This document shows positions 26,601-39,031 of a stretch of 64,000 bases of DNA, one piece after another (the first letter of the stretch is position 1; each line of letters begins with the position of its first letter). A model generated the notes under the pieces. It made no database searches. It was not told the DNA's origin and saw only the letters and a program-made list of their open reading frames with translations. The position numbers and the translations under genes were made by a program. This DNA comes from Anisakis pegreffii. Taxonomy: Eukaryota; Nematoda; Chromadorea; Rhabditida; Anisakidae. The DNA is taken from assembly GCA_035041965.1 (NCBI GenBank), contig JAPYMA010000627.1, positions 1 through 64,000 on the forward strand. The letters are read 5' to 3'.

Positions 26601-29024
26601 ATAATAATGATACAACCACAAGCACAGATTGAAAAGCAGAGGAAACTGCCAGTAAAATAAGTTACCTCAATTTTTCAGCCGACTCCTCTGTCCATCCTTT
26701 TTCACGATATATGAGTGAATGTGCACATTCTTTACTTATAAAAATGAATCGCATCCTGTAAGATAAGTTTTTTGCTCATAATTTCAAAACAAGAAATGTA
26801 TCAGTAACATCAAAATTTATATCTAAATTCAGAAAGACGACAAGAAAAAGCAAGTTTCATCTAGAGCTGCAAAGAACAAAAGTGAATGTCAGATAAGCTA
26901 AAACTAAGTGAATGTTGCTATTACAATGCAAGGCAATCCAAAGAACGGTTCGCTATCATTAATGAAGAAACAGTATTTATAGATAGCACTCACCATGCTC
27001 GCTTTTCGGCTATACCTCTCCAAACAGGATTTGAGCGAACCTTCCGTTCAATTAATTTACGCCATAACATTCGATGTGCAATTACCCTCCGCCATGAATG
27101 ACTCACCTTCTCACAACAACGTAACCAGCGTGCTTCCAAATGAGATAGAATCACTTCGGCAACATTCACTTCAACACCAAATGTCATATTCACTATCAAA
27201 TATGAATACAATTCGAATCTTACATGCACAACTTTCAACGGAATAAAACTGATGATCACCTCATATAGCCGTAGAAGTGAGTCAACGGTAATCAACATAA
27301 ATCCACTCAAAACTTTTCGAGAAAAGTGCTCCATTTCATAGACCACAAAAAATTACGCAGTATCAGTACAAAAAAAAGATGATGGAATATCGATATCCAT
27401 TTATTCGCAGAAAGTAATAAATACAACATAATCAAAAGATCTCACTCGGTAAAAACGTGATAAAATCTCGCTGTAATATCGGTTTCAGGAAGTTATCGAT
27501 TTGACCGTGTTGTGCGTGACACATACGCCCAATAAGTGTTTTCACAAAATCTACTTGTTCTGAATCGCTCCATGATGCAAATTGCTAAAAAAAGATTACT
27601 CATTATCCATAATATCATATCACTGTAAACATATATAAAATACAACAACTATGCATTGTTTCATTCAGGCACTTAAGAGCAACAGCTCATCTGGAATAAA
27701 ATGACACGCTATCAAAAATGAACCAAGACTGACTCAGTTTACTGTTTCGTCAACCATCATAAAACAGTCCCTACTATAAAAGATTGGGCCAAATGAATTT
27801 TTATTTTGTCCCGAAGCATTTTCTCTTTTTATTAACCACTACCGCAAAAAGGTTTTTGGAGCGGTTAGCTTATGCTTGATTTTACTATAAAATTTTATTT
27901 CGATCACTAACAAACGTTTCTATGACGGCGAATGATCAAAAAAATAGCAATGAGATTCAAAAAAGAAGTGTTTTATCAAGATTGGTATCTGGTACTGGTA
28001 TTGGTATTGCAAAACAAAATTGGTATCTCCCTACTTCATCGAAGTTTCTCAGTCAAAGCACATACTGTTATCAAAGTATCGAATCGGAAACTGAGAAAAT
28101 GATATTTAAAGATGAGAAGATTATACGAGAGGCGTAAACGGCGTTTCAAAAGAGATGAACATAAATCAGAACATACATGCTCACACGAATAAATAAAGAT
28201 TTCACCAACTTCGAATGCGACGTTACGACTTGATAGGTATCCTTCACTAAGTGCCATTTTTCGTCGTTCCACCAAAGACAAATCGGCCAACATATCCATT
28301 GTCGATGCACCCTTTAATCAAAATAAACATAAATTCCTTCAATCGTCCATATTATCACCATGCAGTCATCAACTGTTATTCTCTATATTCGTAAGAATGT
28401 GCGTCTATAATTCACTCCTTACTACTAATACAAGCTTTCCACTCGTTTGTTGAAGTTACAACTACCGAAATATGACAGTATGCGGTATTTCCGTTTAAAA
28501 AGAAATGAAAAGTTACGAGAACACAGCAAATCTATTTGCTTGCTTAAGTATTGGATGTGAGGCAGTAGTAAGAAAGTGACAAATCTTATGAATAAACAGA
28601 AAGCTGTCAAAAGCATTAAAATTATATAATACAATCCACTTAAATCACACAAAAAAATATTCCTATAGAACGCTATTACTTTTTTTAGAACTATTTGAGT
28701 GACACTCAGTGAACCGATCTTAACTTTTTACACATTGAAATAAGGCAGACATGTCCCATACAACAAACCAATCGCATCATTTCATAAGTTAGCTGAAAGT
28801 GAAAAGATTGATAAGCAATTTGAGGCACTCAAACATTCGCCAGGAAACCTAATAAGGCAGTCGCATTTTCAGTGGAACAGAATTTTAAAACTTTGATTCA
28901 CCACAGCCACACTTGAGAACAAAATAAAAATAAGAAAATCTGCGAAACATACCAAATTTTCCAGTTCGGCCGTGCACCGATCATGATGTCGCATGTCACC
29001 GAGTGACATCGCTTCGTCATCCAT
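23686..29024 (-). CDS. lin-23: LIN-23 / beta-TrCP, F-box WD40 substrate receptor
   Basis: Substrate-recognition subunit of an SCF ubiquitin ligase (beta-TrCP family); it binds SKP1 through the F-box and phosphodegron substrates such as beta-catenin through the WD40 propeller. Fourteen exons join in phase: 29024-28953, 28311-28177, 27584-27446, 27192-26994, 26755-26666, 26490-26342, 26232-26049, 25820-25722, 25449-25299, 25233-25115, 24862-24752, 24441-24363, 24182-23957, 23816-23686 (1884 nt, 627 aa; C. elegans LIN-23 is about 665). Exon 3 encodes the dimerisation-type region ([19 protein letters not shown]), exon 4 the F-box ([23 protein letters not shown]), exons 7-13 seven WD repeats ([66 protein letters not shown]). 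The basic residues of the GLRDNT, SKDRS and SGDRT loops that contact phosphodegrons in vertebrates are present. Exon 14 encodes a Gln-rich, coiled-coil-like tail. The ATG is 1 nt after a CACAG acceptor. Confidence 0.97.
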
Positions 29025-30289
29025 TCTGTGATCAGATTTGTTTCGTTGCTGAATTACGGCAGACCCGAAGCAAACTGCCTACCGCAATAAAAAGCCGAGT
29101 CAAATAAAACTGCCCTTCGAACGCATTTGAATCGACGAGTAAAGAATCAAATGTTCGTACAAATCTAAACCGTAAAATAATTGATTTATACACATAGATA
29201 AGTTCAAATGTATTCGCTGATCGCAAATGATACACAAAAATTGCGCACATATCTCTCTAAATTAATACTTAAATGAAGAAAGTTTTGGTAAAATATCTAG
29301 AAATTGACGTTCCAACAGATCAAATCACCGTGACAAATTCGTAACCGCGGAGCTGAGAGAACAAAAAAATGGCATAGATTGTACCGTGGATGTAAGTATA
29401 AGCTGAAAACAACTCAGCTTTACTAACGAGTAAATGTTACTGTGAATATTAGAGGATAATTTTTGGAATGTTTGGGTGCATTTTAATGATCGTCGACGCG
29501 ACAGACATGTAAATGACCTACATACGTAAATACAAACGGATGAAAGTAGAAAATTAACCCCGTAAAATCACAAATAACCTCTGAATCGTCCTCTAAAGGC
29601 TGAAGTTGAACTTGCTAAAACTGAAAGTGTTCAACTAAGATATTACGAGTATTCTGGCATCCTAAAGGGCACAAATAAAATCCGAACACAATGAAGAAGT
29701 TCTATTCATTCAACAGGAAATCAACCAGAAATCATGCACAAAGCAATCTCACAACCAAAAAAACGCAACAACATTAGAAATGATCAAAGCAGAATCATAT
29801 GGAAAGGAAGCTGATAGCAAGGAAACAAATCAAAGGATCAATGATACGCGAAAAAAAAGATGTGAAATAAATAAATTAATTAAAATGAGCGCAAAACGAA
29901 AGTATTTATGAAATGAAACGAGACGTTTGCCAGACGTGGAACAACAACTGAGCACACAACAATTCCTTCCACCATTAAGCACTAACACGTAATTAATTAA
30001 AATTAATTAAGATACTACAAGCGTCCACACCAGAGAAGCTAGACAAAATGTGTTCAGTTCAGATCTCTCAATGTAGCGACTGCGAACCTTTCCGAAATCT
30101 TCAGAGGAATTCATGTTGCCGAAAAAAGAACATTATTATTGTTAATTCCGATCAGCGAGTTTATTCAGCTCGGATGGAGTCTGAAAAGGTGTGAGTTTTA
30201 TGTCCAAGAGTAGACTAAGAGTGTTTAAATAATGGTCACATGTCAAAAGAATCAGAGCTCTAAATCACAAGTTAAAAATATCACAAGTT

Positions 30290-30588
30290 GGCACTTTTTT
30301 ACTTTGGGGGTATCGCACGTACAATGATAAAAACATACGCTCGCACACTACGAACGACGCTTTCACATGGACCGAGGCCACGCCTACTGCGCATGGCCTC
30401 AGCCTAAGCGTAGTCTCAGCCTAAGCCTAAGCCTGAACTCGCTTGCTAGCCCCCGTTGTGACATCGAGCGATCTGAGGCTACGCTTAGATGAGGCTGAGG
30501 TCACACTTAGGCTGAGGCCATGCGCAGTAGGCGTGGCATGTGCGGGCGTGCTTGCGTGCGACCCCTCCCCCCAAAGTAAAAAAGTGCC
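30290..30588. mobile_element. Palindromic MITE, copy 1 (TTAGGC-containing)
   Basis: A 299-bp inverted-repeat element with ends GGCACTTTTTTACTTTGGGG and its inverse. The inner arms share GCCACGCCTACTGCGCATGG exactly and continue with GCCTCAGCCTAAG. The left arm carries consecutive GCCTAA units, the complement of the nematode telomere repeat TTAGGC. A second copy lies at 53708-53968. It has no coding capacity. I see no clear target-site duplication here (flanks CACAAGTT and GTTAAATT). Confidence 0.85.
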
Positions 30589-30955
30589 GTTAAATTTTCA
30601 TTACTGCTCCCTTGAGTTGCAGAAAAATGGTATGAAATGCTGTTATCATAATATGAAAAAGCCTAACAAGCCGAAATTGGCTTATTTTCCTGAATGTGAT
30701 TCATAATGTTTGCGGTACTTCACGGACGATTCTGTTGTTGCTTCGAGCGTATGTTTAGTGCTTGAATCGCCTGTATTAAAGACTGGAGCGACTGTGCTGC
30801 AATTGATTAAAATTAATAGCTAGTGGTCGCGTGTGAGTTGTACTTTTAATCGTAAGTGGTGTGTGTGGTTCAGAATTATCACTAGACTTGAGTGATTCTA
30901 CAAATTTCATTTGGGTGACTGCTTATGATGAAACTTTTAGTGTAATATTTAGTGT

Positions 30956-30987
30956 AACCACCACTAATGTTGACATTAGTGGTGGTT
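30956..30987. repeat. Perfect 32-nt palindrome upstream of hpo-8
   Basis: Two 15-nt arms, AACCACCACTAATGT and its exact reverse complement, are separated by TG. The palindrome lies about 450 nt upstream of the hpo-8 start codon. It could be a dimeric transcription-factor site or a small foldback; the sequence alone does not decide. Confidence 0.7.
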
Positions 30988-31433
30988 CGATTGCAATTAT
31001 CGTATGTGAGTAGTGTGCGTTAAAGTGTTATCGTATTCATTCGGTCTAGTTTGTTTGTTTTACGAGTTATTATGTCTTGACTGATGTGTTACGTATTTGG
31101 TATTTTTCAGTGCTGTTCTAGGGTCAACATTGCTAATAAGCATATTTGTGTTTCATTAGAAGACGAAATTGACGATAAACAGTTTGAATGCTTTCCAAAT
31201 TCTTTTGTGATAATGATTGCAATTTGAAAAAAGATTCGTTGTATTTTAACATATTTCTTGGCGTATTTAATTATACTTCCCGTTGTTTTATTTTGACCAT
31301 TTCTTTCATGTTATCCGAGTGGTGTCTGTGTGATTCAAAATTTTATTACGATTGAAACATGATTTTGGAAGAACGTTGAAACTGGTGATACAATTGAAAA
31401 TTTCGTTGTTTTTTTACAGCATCGTGTTGAACA

Positions 31434-33541
31434 ATGGCATTAGCACGTCCATACCTCATCGGTTACAACACAATACAAGTGCTTGGGTATATCGTTTTAA
31501 ACGAATATTTCTCAATTTATTAATGCCCATTGATATTATCAAATTTAACCTTAAATAACGGATGATTGCTCAACTTACAAATCAATCTTAATCATTCATT
31601 ATTCAGTTCAGTTGATTTTAAGAATGCTGATGAATTTCGCGTTTCGACTGTAAAATAGTGTATTTGTTCAATTTTCAGATGGGGTTTGATATTGTGGAAA
31701 ACACTGCTGGGCCTGGTCGGTGGAATGAGCTATTCAAAAATATATGAGAGTGTTGAACTCGAATTGCAAATCTTCCAAACGGCAGCCATTCTAGAGGTTT
31801 GAAACTGATCAGTTCGGTCATTATTAAACATCAGTTACGATTGCTTACATGGGTAGCGAAGAAATAATTGTGACCAGGAGAAGTCACTCTTTTGTTTGTT
31901 CTCAGAATTCTTATTAGCAATCCAATCTGATTATTTGTTGCTTATCTGAGTTCATGTGCTCTGAATATGAATTGGTTGAGATAAAATACTTTGATCCATT
32001 AAGCCGCAGTAGATATGTTCTCTTTTTTGTGTTTTTTTTTCAACTGCAGAATTCAGTTATGAGCCATTAGAGTACTGATGTAACTGAGGAACCTTTCTTA
32101 TGCATGGTCATAATTGCGCAGGCGCAGTGAAAGTGTTGTCATCATAAAAATGTCAGTTTGGATGAAAAAATTCCGTTTTTGTGCGTGGAATAAACGTGTC
32201 TTTTGGGACTTAGCTGAAAACTGTATTTCTCTTTCGTTGTGTCATCATGAAGGTATCTTTATAAAAAGAGTCCGTCACGAGTTTAGTACTGATTTTCATT
32301 AACGATTCAGATAGTTCACGCAGCGATCGGTATCGTTCGTTCACCAGTTGGAACAACTGCAATCCAAGTCTTCTCTCGTGTCACCGTCGTTTGGATGGTC
32401 CTTTACAAAGTTGTTTCGGTATGCTTTTCATCGATCATCTCCCACATCATTTCACATTTTAATGTTAATAGTTTGAATTTCATTAGAAGCATAAATCAAT
32501 TTCACTCATAGGGAAAAAATTTTCTTTTATTTCAAATGCCTCCTCTTCATGTTCTCTCTTTATTCATCTGTTTTTGGTTCGATTTTCGTTTGTATTCATA
32601 TTTGTTGTCATAAACAAACTGACGATGTAGTTTTGGAGGCTCGTGACAGCATCGGTGTGCCGATGCTTTTATTGGCATGGTCAATCACTGAAGTTGTCAG
32701 ATACAGTTACTATGCGCTCTCGTTGATTAACTCTGTGCCAAGATTACTCGTATGGATGAGGTGAATGTTTATTTGCAATTTTTTTCCATTTATCTTCCAA
32801 CTTGATTTCGTTTTTCTTTTCCAATTATACGAATTCCTCGAAGAGAACATATTTTCATTTTCATGCTAGATTGCATGGTGTTACTGGATGGTTATTTTTT
32901 CAGGTATACATTTTTCATCATCCTTTACCCGATGGGTGCATCTGGAGAGGTTTTCACAATGTTTGCTGCACTACCTGAGGTTTTCATATTTTCTTGTTTG
33001 TTTGATTGCCTTTTGGCCAGTTTTGTGAATTCAAAAATTGATAATTTCTAGCAGAATTCGACCGTTTAACGTTCATATTAAGCTTCTACTTCAGTGTTCA
33101 GTTTCGTGTTTGCAGTCCTAATGTAATGAAATTTCAGGTAGCTCTGAGGAAACATTTCACGATTGAAATGCCAAATGCGGCCAATGTGGCATTCTCATTT
33201 TGGTGGTATCTGATTGGACTTATACTCTTCTATGTTCCGGGTATTTATTGAACCATTGTTGAAATTATTATTTACGTATTTCGTTGAAATTATGATTTCC
33301 ACGTATCTTCTTGCTTCTTGAAAAAGTTAACTTTTCTCTTCGTTCAATTTCTTGAAAATTCGTTTTCTACCCTAAATGCGCAGTGTTCCTTGAAGTGCAT
33401 TTGGCATCAATTGCTTTTCATATTCGGTACTTTGTTGTTCTAATTAATACGTCAACTGCAGGTTTCCCTCAGATGTATTTTTACATGTTCGGTCAACGAA
33501 AGAAGGTTCTTACAAGAGACGCCGAGAAAAAACTTGAATGA
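31434..33541 (+). CDS. hpo-8: 3-hydroxyacyl-CoA dehydratase (HACD/PHS1 family)
   Basis: Endoplasmic-reticulum membrane enzyme that dehydrates 3-hydroxyacyl-CoA, the third step of very-long-chain fatty-acid elongation. Seven exons join in phase: 31434-31486, 31679-31796, 32311-32418, 32639-32760, 32904-32979, 33138-33240, 33462-33541 (660 nt, 219 aa, the normal family length). Recognised stretches are YLIGYNTIQVLGWGL, AAIGIVRSPVGTT, AWSITEVVRYSYYAL, ILYPMGASGE and a C-terminal QRKKVLTRDAEKKLE basic tail. Tyr142 and Glu149 in YPMGASGE have the 7-residue spacing of the catalytic Tyr149/Glu156 pair of yeast Phs1. Hydrophobic segments are spread along the protein as expected for a multi-pass enzyme. 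The ATG lies 14 nt after a TTTTTACAG acceptor with no upstream donor needed, suggesting trans-splicing. Confidence 0.96.
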
Positions 33542-35280
33542 TTCAAATGAATGCCAAGATTGGTGTGTTGCACTATCGCAACCCAGTTCAAAACTGTTAA
33601 TGAAATAGAACTTTGTACTTTTGTTTCTCGATGTTCAGAACTTGTTCGTGCAGGTACATCAAGAGTATTATGAAAGTTTTCAGTTCTGAGCATCCGAAAA
33701 TTTTGTTGTGTCGTTGATTACATTTGAAGTCTCAGTGTATTATTAGATAATTGTCCCTTGCACTTGTTGTTATCATCAATCGGACCATTTCTTATCATTG
33801 CGAACGGCAACGTTCTCAGATATTGTGTTCTCATTTCAGTTTCAATACCAAAAAATACTCAATGTGGTGATAGATTCACCACAATTGATTATTTGTTATT
33901 AGTGAAGTGATGAATTTTAGTTTCCGGTTTGATGCGATAGATTGCTGTTTTTAGGTGTTTCTTCATTGTATTGATCCATTTTCAACACATTTCGCGTGTA
34001 TGAGTATGCGGCGTTTTTGATGTTTTGACTTTGTGTCCCTATGCTCGATTCACTTTTTTTCCAAAAACATTGTTATTTTTCGATTACATCCAGCCAATTT
34101 ACATTATTCGTAAAAACTTTTAGCTCGTTGACATGATCTGACATCAGTCCAGTTCTTCTTTCGTCGTCGACATTTATTCAGTCCGTTGTTGACATTCTCT
34201 CATTGTTGCCAATTGTTATTGATTTTCATTGTGCATTTGATAATTGCCATAAGTTATTTTTTGGTTGAAGATTGTTCGATCAGTAACTGTGATAATAAGT
34301 AGATTTTAATTCGCTCGTTTCGTCGCTATCACATTTCGTCGTTTCATCTGAAGTAGTGCTTGCTGTTATTGTAGGCAAAAGAATACAGATTCGAAATCAC
34401 ATTTTTCAATTTCACTCGTTTGTTTGAGAACAACACATACGCGATCATTAGAACTCTGTTGAAGTAACCGAAATGAGGTATTCAGAATTTTTAAAAAATT
34501 AAATGACAAACTCAATGACATATTAAACATGACAGTTAAAACGAATGAGAAATTCGCAAACTCAATGTCGAATCAGCATGAAAAAGTTAATTGAAAAACA
34601 GCTCAGTGATAAATTAAACAAAACAATGAATATGGACGTCTCCAACTTATGAAGTTCCACTTATTCAATGTCGTATTGACAATCGCATAGTCGTGTCCTT
34701 CATATCAGTCGAAACATTAAATCTTATTATAAATTCAATTAAAAACCGGATCCGATTAAGTCATATTAATTTCGAAACATTTTTAATACACATTATTAAA
34801 CGTTTAATATACGCCGAAAAAGTTTTTAATACAACACATTATTAGGTTGTTTGGATGGTGTGGATCATAGGTACATGTAGCATACAGATTTTGATATGTT
34901 CTACAAGTTGATGATGAAGTTTTGAATTTTGTTTGCTTACCCAGTATTACACATCATCACTTGTTTGATATGGTATTACGAAATGAACTTTTAAATGTTT
35001 ATTTACTGGATGGAAAATGAGTGTTAACTAACTCAATGATATGGCAGGACTCAGCTCAAAGAGGCAATTAGAGGATCTGTGAGTGACAATTGCTCTATTT
35101 TTGAAACTTAGCTGGAAACCAGCTTCCATATGGATCCACTTGTCTGATTAATGAAGTTCTCGCTTATCGAATGAAGGATGATGGTTCAAGTTTGGTTAGT
35201 GCCGAATAACAGTAATGAAACGTTGCGCTTGAAACGTTTGACGATACACTCTGGGAGTGGACATTTCAGACTGGCAAACA
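33542..35280. other. Intergenic between hpo-8 and the CRAL-TRIO gene
   Basis: No gene recognised. AT-rich sequence with the hpo-8 3' UTR at the left and the upstream region of the CRAL-TRIO/GOLD gene at the right; the latter ends in an ACATTTCAG acceptor-like site at 35261-35269. Confidence 0.4.
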
Positions 35281-38200
35281 ATGGAGTCTGGTAAAAATGG
35301 CGTATCAACTTCTGTGCTCTGCGGATCGTTGATCACGAATGAGGAACGAAAGGAAATCGCTGGGTTGAGTGCAGTGATGAAGAATATTCTGCAAAAGTGT
35401 CCCGCATATGATACTGATTTTGCGTTACTGCGGTGGTTACGAGCTTGTGACCATGACCGAGGTAATCCTACCTCATCCTCTTGCATAAACAGCAATATTT
35501 GTTGCTTGATGAATTTATTGCGCAGTTGATGAACAACCACAGAAAACTATCAATAATGTGAATTGACCGTTACGAGGAATTTCTGAAATGTATCAACCAC
35601 GATAATTCGAACAAACTTTAGTTTCGAAGTAAGATACTCAAAAATGTGAAGCATTTTTGATATGAAAACTGAACTGACTTACCTTGCGATTAACTTGCGA
35701 CCTTTCTTCGCTCTCTATGTGTGCGCAGGTCAACCGATTTCCATGTTATTCTATGTTGTGCATTTCTATAGACATATTCCCGCACCTGTTCGATTTCTGT
35801 TTTATCCAGTTGAATTGTATCTTGTACACAATAGGAGTTTCGCATCCATTTGGTCTTTTTCAGATTCATTTCCAGGCCCACTTTTTTGGAGTTTATCATT
35901 AGCTAACGTAAGTCACTTTTGAGATCCTTTGGGTTTGTGGCTACTAATACGCAGTTGTCTGCGAAGAGTAAATGAGATAGTATTTCACCATCTATTTTTA
36001 TTCCCCATTTGAATTTCATGTTTCTGAAGAGTTCTTCTAGTGTTGTTGCAAATAGTTTAGGAGATAATGTGTCTCCTTGTCGCACTCCTTTGTTAATTTT
36101 TATAGGGCATCTTTCTGAGAGTATTTTTATTTCGGTGGAACATCCTGTGTTTATTAATTTTATCATTTCGACATATTTTGCGTTGACGCCGGCCTCATGC
36201 AGAGCGTTAATCACGGCTGCGTTCAACTGAATCGAAAGCTTTTCGATAATCTACAAATGCAAGGCACAGAGGGATTTGGTATTCTTTGCTGTGAACTGAC
36301 TTAAGACGCATAAATTTCAAGTTTAATCTTAATCAGTTATTATGCGATGAATACGATTAACTTTATGCTTCACTGGATTTTATGCAAGAGGATGAGGTCG
36401 ATACATTAGCGATTTTCTTAGGTTGGTTGAATGAGTCATTTATAATACGGAAGGATATGATTATATGTCAGAAGGCGAAATGAAACTGATCAATGCGATG
36501 AGTGGTAATGAAACACTGAGTGGATTTGATGGTAACTTGTAAAGAGCGATAAGATTTTCAGAGAAGACCGTTGAGCAGATGAGTTGGGCACTGAATGCGT
36601 TATCTTGTCTTCATATTCTCGACAAAGATTTGAGCACAATTCCAAAGATAAATCAGCAAATGAATGCCGTCACACCGCTGAGTGCGTACTTTCCAGGTGA
36701 AGCGATCAAATTTCCATTCGAAAATTTCTTATGTACGCGCATCAAAATAAAGCTCAAAAGATACATATGATCGCTTATAATGAGACATTAACAAACGAAA
36801 TCATATCAATTGACGGTACGTTCATCATATTCTGAATCTTACGAGAAGAATCTCAATTGAGGTGGCATAATCGGAACAGATAAACATGGTAATGTGTTGG
36901 TAATGAACGGAATTGGTGATTTGAAACCGCGACAATTGCTACACTGTACGACGAACGCCGATTTCTTTATTGCCGCACTCACTGAAGGTGAAGGCATTCA
37001 GACGCTGCTAAGGTTGCTCATGTCACTTATATTCGAACCGAACTTATGAATGACTCGTTAACACCTCAATGCACAAACGATAAAAGGTTCAAACTCAGTC
37101 GGTGTGATACGAGCTTTGGAAATACGAAATTATTTTGTGATTGAGCAAACATACGCATAAGATTGTGAGAATGAATACGTTTCATCAAACAGTCTTTAAT
37201 TTAGAGCCGAGGAAGAGAAACGTAACCGTAAATTGGGAGTTGTTATGGTGACCGACCTCAGTGGTTATTCACTGGAGCTAGTCGCATCGTTAACTGCCAT
37301 TAAAATATATTTGAATTTGCTGACACTCGCTCAGGTCAGTATTCATGATACTTACGGCGAAATACGACTCAGCCAGAATATTCCATTGACTAAAAACCAT
37401 TCGGATGTGATTTCCATGTTTTTTGGAAAAGAAAGCTTTTTAAGAGGGATCTGTTTGCTGGATGAGGAATTATGCAAGGGATTACGATGTTCATATTATG
37501 AAAAACAAATGAAGTTTCAATGAAATAGAAAAACAAATGAATAAATCTGAATCTTGCTAAACTATTTTGATGGATGTATCAATGGAATTTTCAGCGAGCT
37601 TTCGTAGATACCGCAGTAAAAATATATGTGATCAATGTTCCATCGGCAGTACAAACCATATGGACAATGATGAAGAAAGTACTTACTCAAGTAAGTTTAT
37701 AGTGATTACAGTTAATCTTTGTAAACCTTAAACACTCTAAGGTGAATTGCGATTGAACTGAAACTTTGATTGTTGGCTGTTAAAATGTATTACCCACTTA
37801 GCCATTTATAAATTCAGGATACAATCGAAAAAATTGAAATAGTTGGTAACGATTGGAAAGAGCTGTTAATCAGGAATCATGGCGCAGAAAACATTCCAGA
37901 ACGTTGGGGAGGTACATTAAAGGAATCGTATGTAAAGGAGGCAAAGGTCTTAACTGACGAATTGAGGTATACTCTTCTAACTTGGAATGTGCGGTGAAGT
38001 AAGTGTGATTATCAATCAATACAAACTGAAAAATATCGAAGAAATAGTGAATGAACAACACATTGTTCAAACATGACGAACGTTCGCTGACTGAAATTAC
38101 AGAGGCGAAATCTTTGCTAAGTGAAAAAATTATGCGTGCATCGAAATAGGACGATAAAAGTTGTGTGGAAAGTGAATAATCTTCTGAATAAGAATAAAAT

Positions 38201-38800
38201 AAATTTCAGAGAAACATTTCAACCGAAACGTTGCGCGTTCGATGAACTCGAGAAGGTGACCGTAAACGCACGTTCTGTTGTTAAAATTCCGATCAGAGTC
38301 AATTCAGCTGGCACTAAACTCTCGTGGTATTTCGAATGTGTTTCAGGAGCGATCGACTTTTGCGTTTTGCACAATGGTAATGAGGTAGGTAACTCTCTCA
38401 TTTGATGGCATACTCTTGCTTTGTTGAGACATCGCTTAATGCCCGCTCACTCATCCTATCCACAATCAACTTCTACGTAAAACTGATTGTGAGCACATTT
38501 CGCCATTTTCGGACAGTTCACTGAGATTTTAATCGAACTACTCAGTTGTAGCGCAGCGGTTCAGCAAGGATCTCCTATTTAAAGAAAAAAGTCGAAAAAG
38601 TAGGTCAAATTGATTTTTGCTTCAAATTTCAGGTTTGGCCAATGTTCCGACTGTTTACCGAGTTTGCACCCGAATTTCATCATATACATTGTGCTGAGTC
38701 TGGGCAATACGAGCTGGTGTTTGACAATAAACACAGCGTATTTCGAAGTAAACAAATCCGATACAAAGTCGATTTGAGTAACGAAGAGGAGTCCTCTTAA
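35281..38800 (+). CDS. CRAL-TRIO and GOLD domain (SEC14-like) protein
   Basis: A cytosolic lipid-binding protein of the SEC14L/CTG type. Nine exons join in phase: 35281-35461, 36562-36696, 36862-37012, 37205-37334, 37595-37690, 37818-37966, 38103-38120, 38210-38384, 38633-38800 (1203 nt, 400 aa; SEC14L2 is about 403). Exon 1 gives the CRAL-TRIO N-terminal region (DFALLRWLRACDHDR), exons 3-6 the lipid-binding fold (GNVLVMNGIGDL, LGVVMVTDLSGYSLE, IYVINVPSAVQTIW, WKELLIRNHGAENIPERWGG), and exons 8-9 a GOLD domain from about residue 288 (WYFECVSGAIDFCVLH, GQYELVFDNKHSVFRSK). Exon 7 is an 18-nt microexon forced by the phases on both sides. The segment before AEEEKRNRKLG is about 15 residues shorter than in relatives, so an exon between 37013 and 37204 may be missing. 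The ATG is 11 nt after ACATTTCAG. It resembles C. elegans ctg-1/ctg-2; which one is unclear. Confidence 0.91.
35680..36300 (-). pseudogene. RTE-like retrotransposon reverse transcriptase fragment
   Basis: Antisense within intron 1 of the CRAL-TRIO gene. On the minus strand the order is FVDYRKAFDSVE (about 36275-36240), a frame break, then INALHEAGVNAKYVEMI, GVRQGDTLSPKLFATTLEE and LLFADNCVLVA (36200-35930), another break, then LEMNLKKTK and a further 40 residues to about 35690. These are reverse-transcriptase motifs of RTE-type non-LTR elements. The catalytic FADD reads FADN, and there are at least two frame breaks, so it is dead. No poly-A or 3' repeat end was identified. Confidence 0.85.
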
Positions 38801-39031
38801 GAACGACGCACTTTCCATCTTCTTACCGAAAGTATTCGTAAACAAGTTCCCAAACAGATGTGCGATGCAAGAAGTCATGTAATTTTAAATGATTGATTGA
38901 TGATGCAATTATTGGATCAACATAACAACAAATCGGCCCAGTTGCCCAATTTCGCCATTGCCGAAATGCTTCATTCACTGTATAATCGAATGAAGATTTG
39001 AATAAAATTCACAGCAACACCAAAATCGACA
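38801..39031. other. 231-bp convergent intergenic gap
   Basis: Stop codons of the CRAL-TRIO gene (plus) and TRMT13 (minus) face each other across this gap. An AATAAA on the plus strand is at 39001-39006, only 26 nt from the TRMT13 stop, so the plus-strand transcript probably ends at or inside TRMT13 coding sequence. I see no canonical AATAAA for TRMT13 here. Confidence 0.5.

Larger units (their letters stand above)
29025..31433. other. Divergent intergenic region, lin-23 / hpo-8
   Basis: Shared upstream region of two divergently transcribed genes. It holds A+T-rich sequence with several AATTAATTAA motifs (about 29870-30010), the palindromic MITE at 30290-30588, and the perfect palindrome at 30956-30987. 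No coding exon was recognised; the 87-codon frame at 30443-30706 lies in the MITE and is not a gene. Confidence 0.5.

Noticed and set aside
35662..36230. Plus-strand open frames at 35.7-36.2 kb
   Set aside because: They are the antisense of the RTE-like reverse-transcriptase relic.
36310..36420. Possible extra CRAL-TRIO exon near 36.3-36.4 kb
   Set aside because: It contains an in-frame TAA and no acceptor in phase, while exon 1 (35461) and the exon at 36562 join directly to make a Glu codon and align end to end with SEC14-like proteins.
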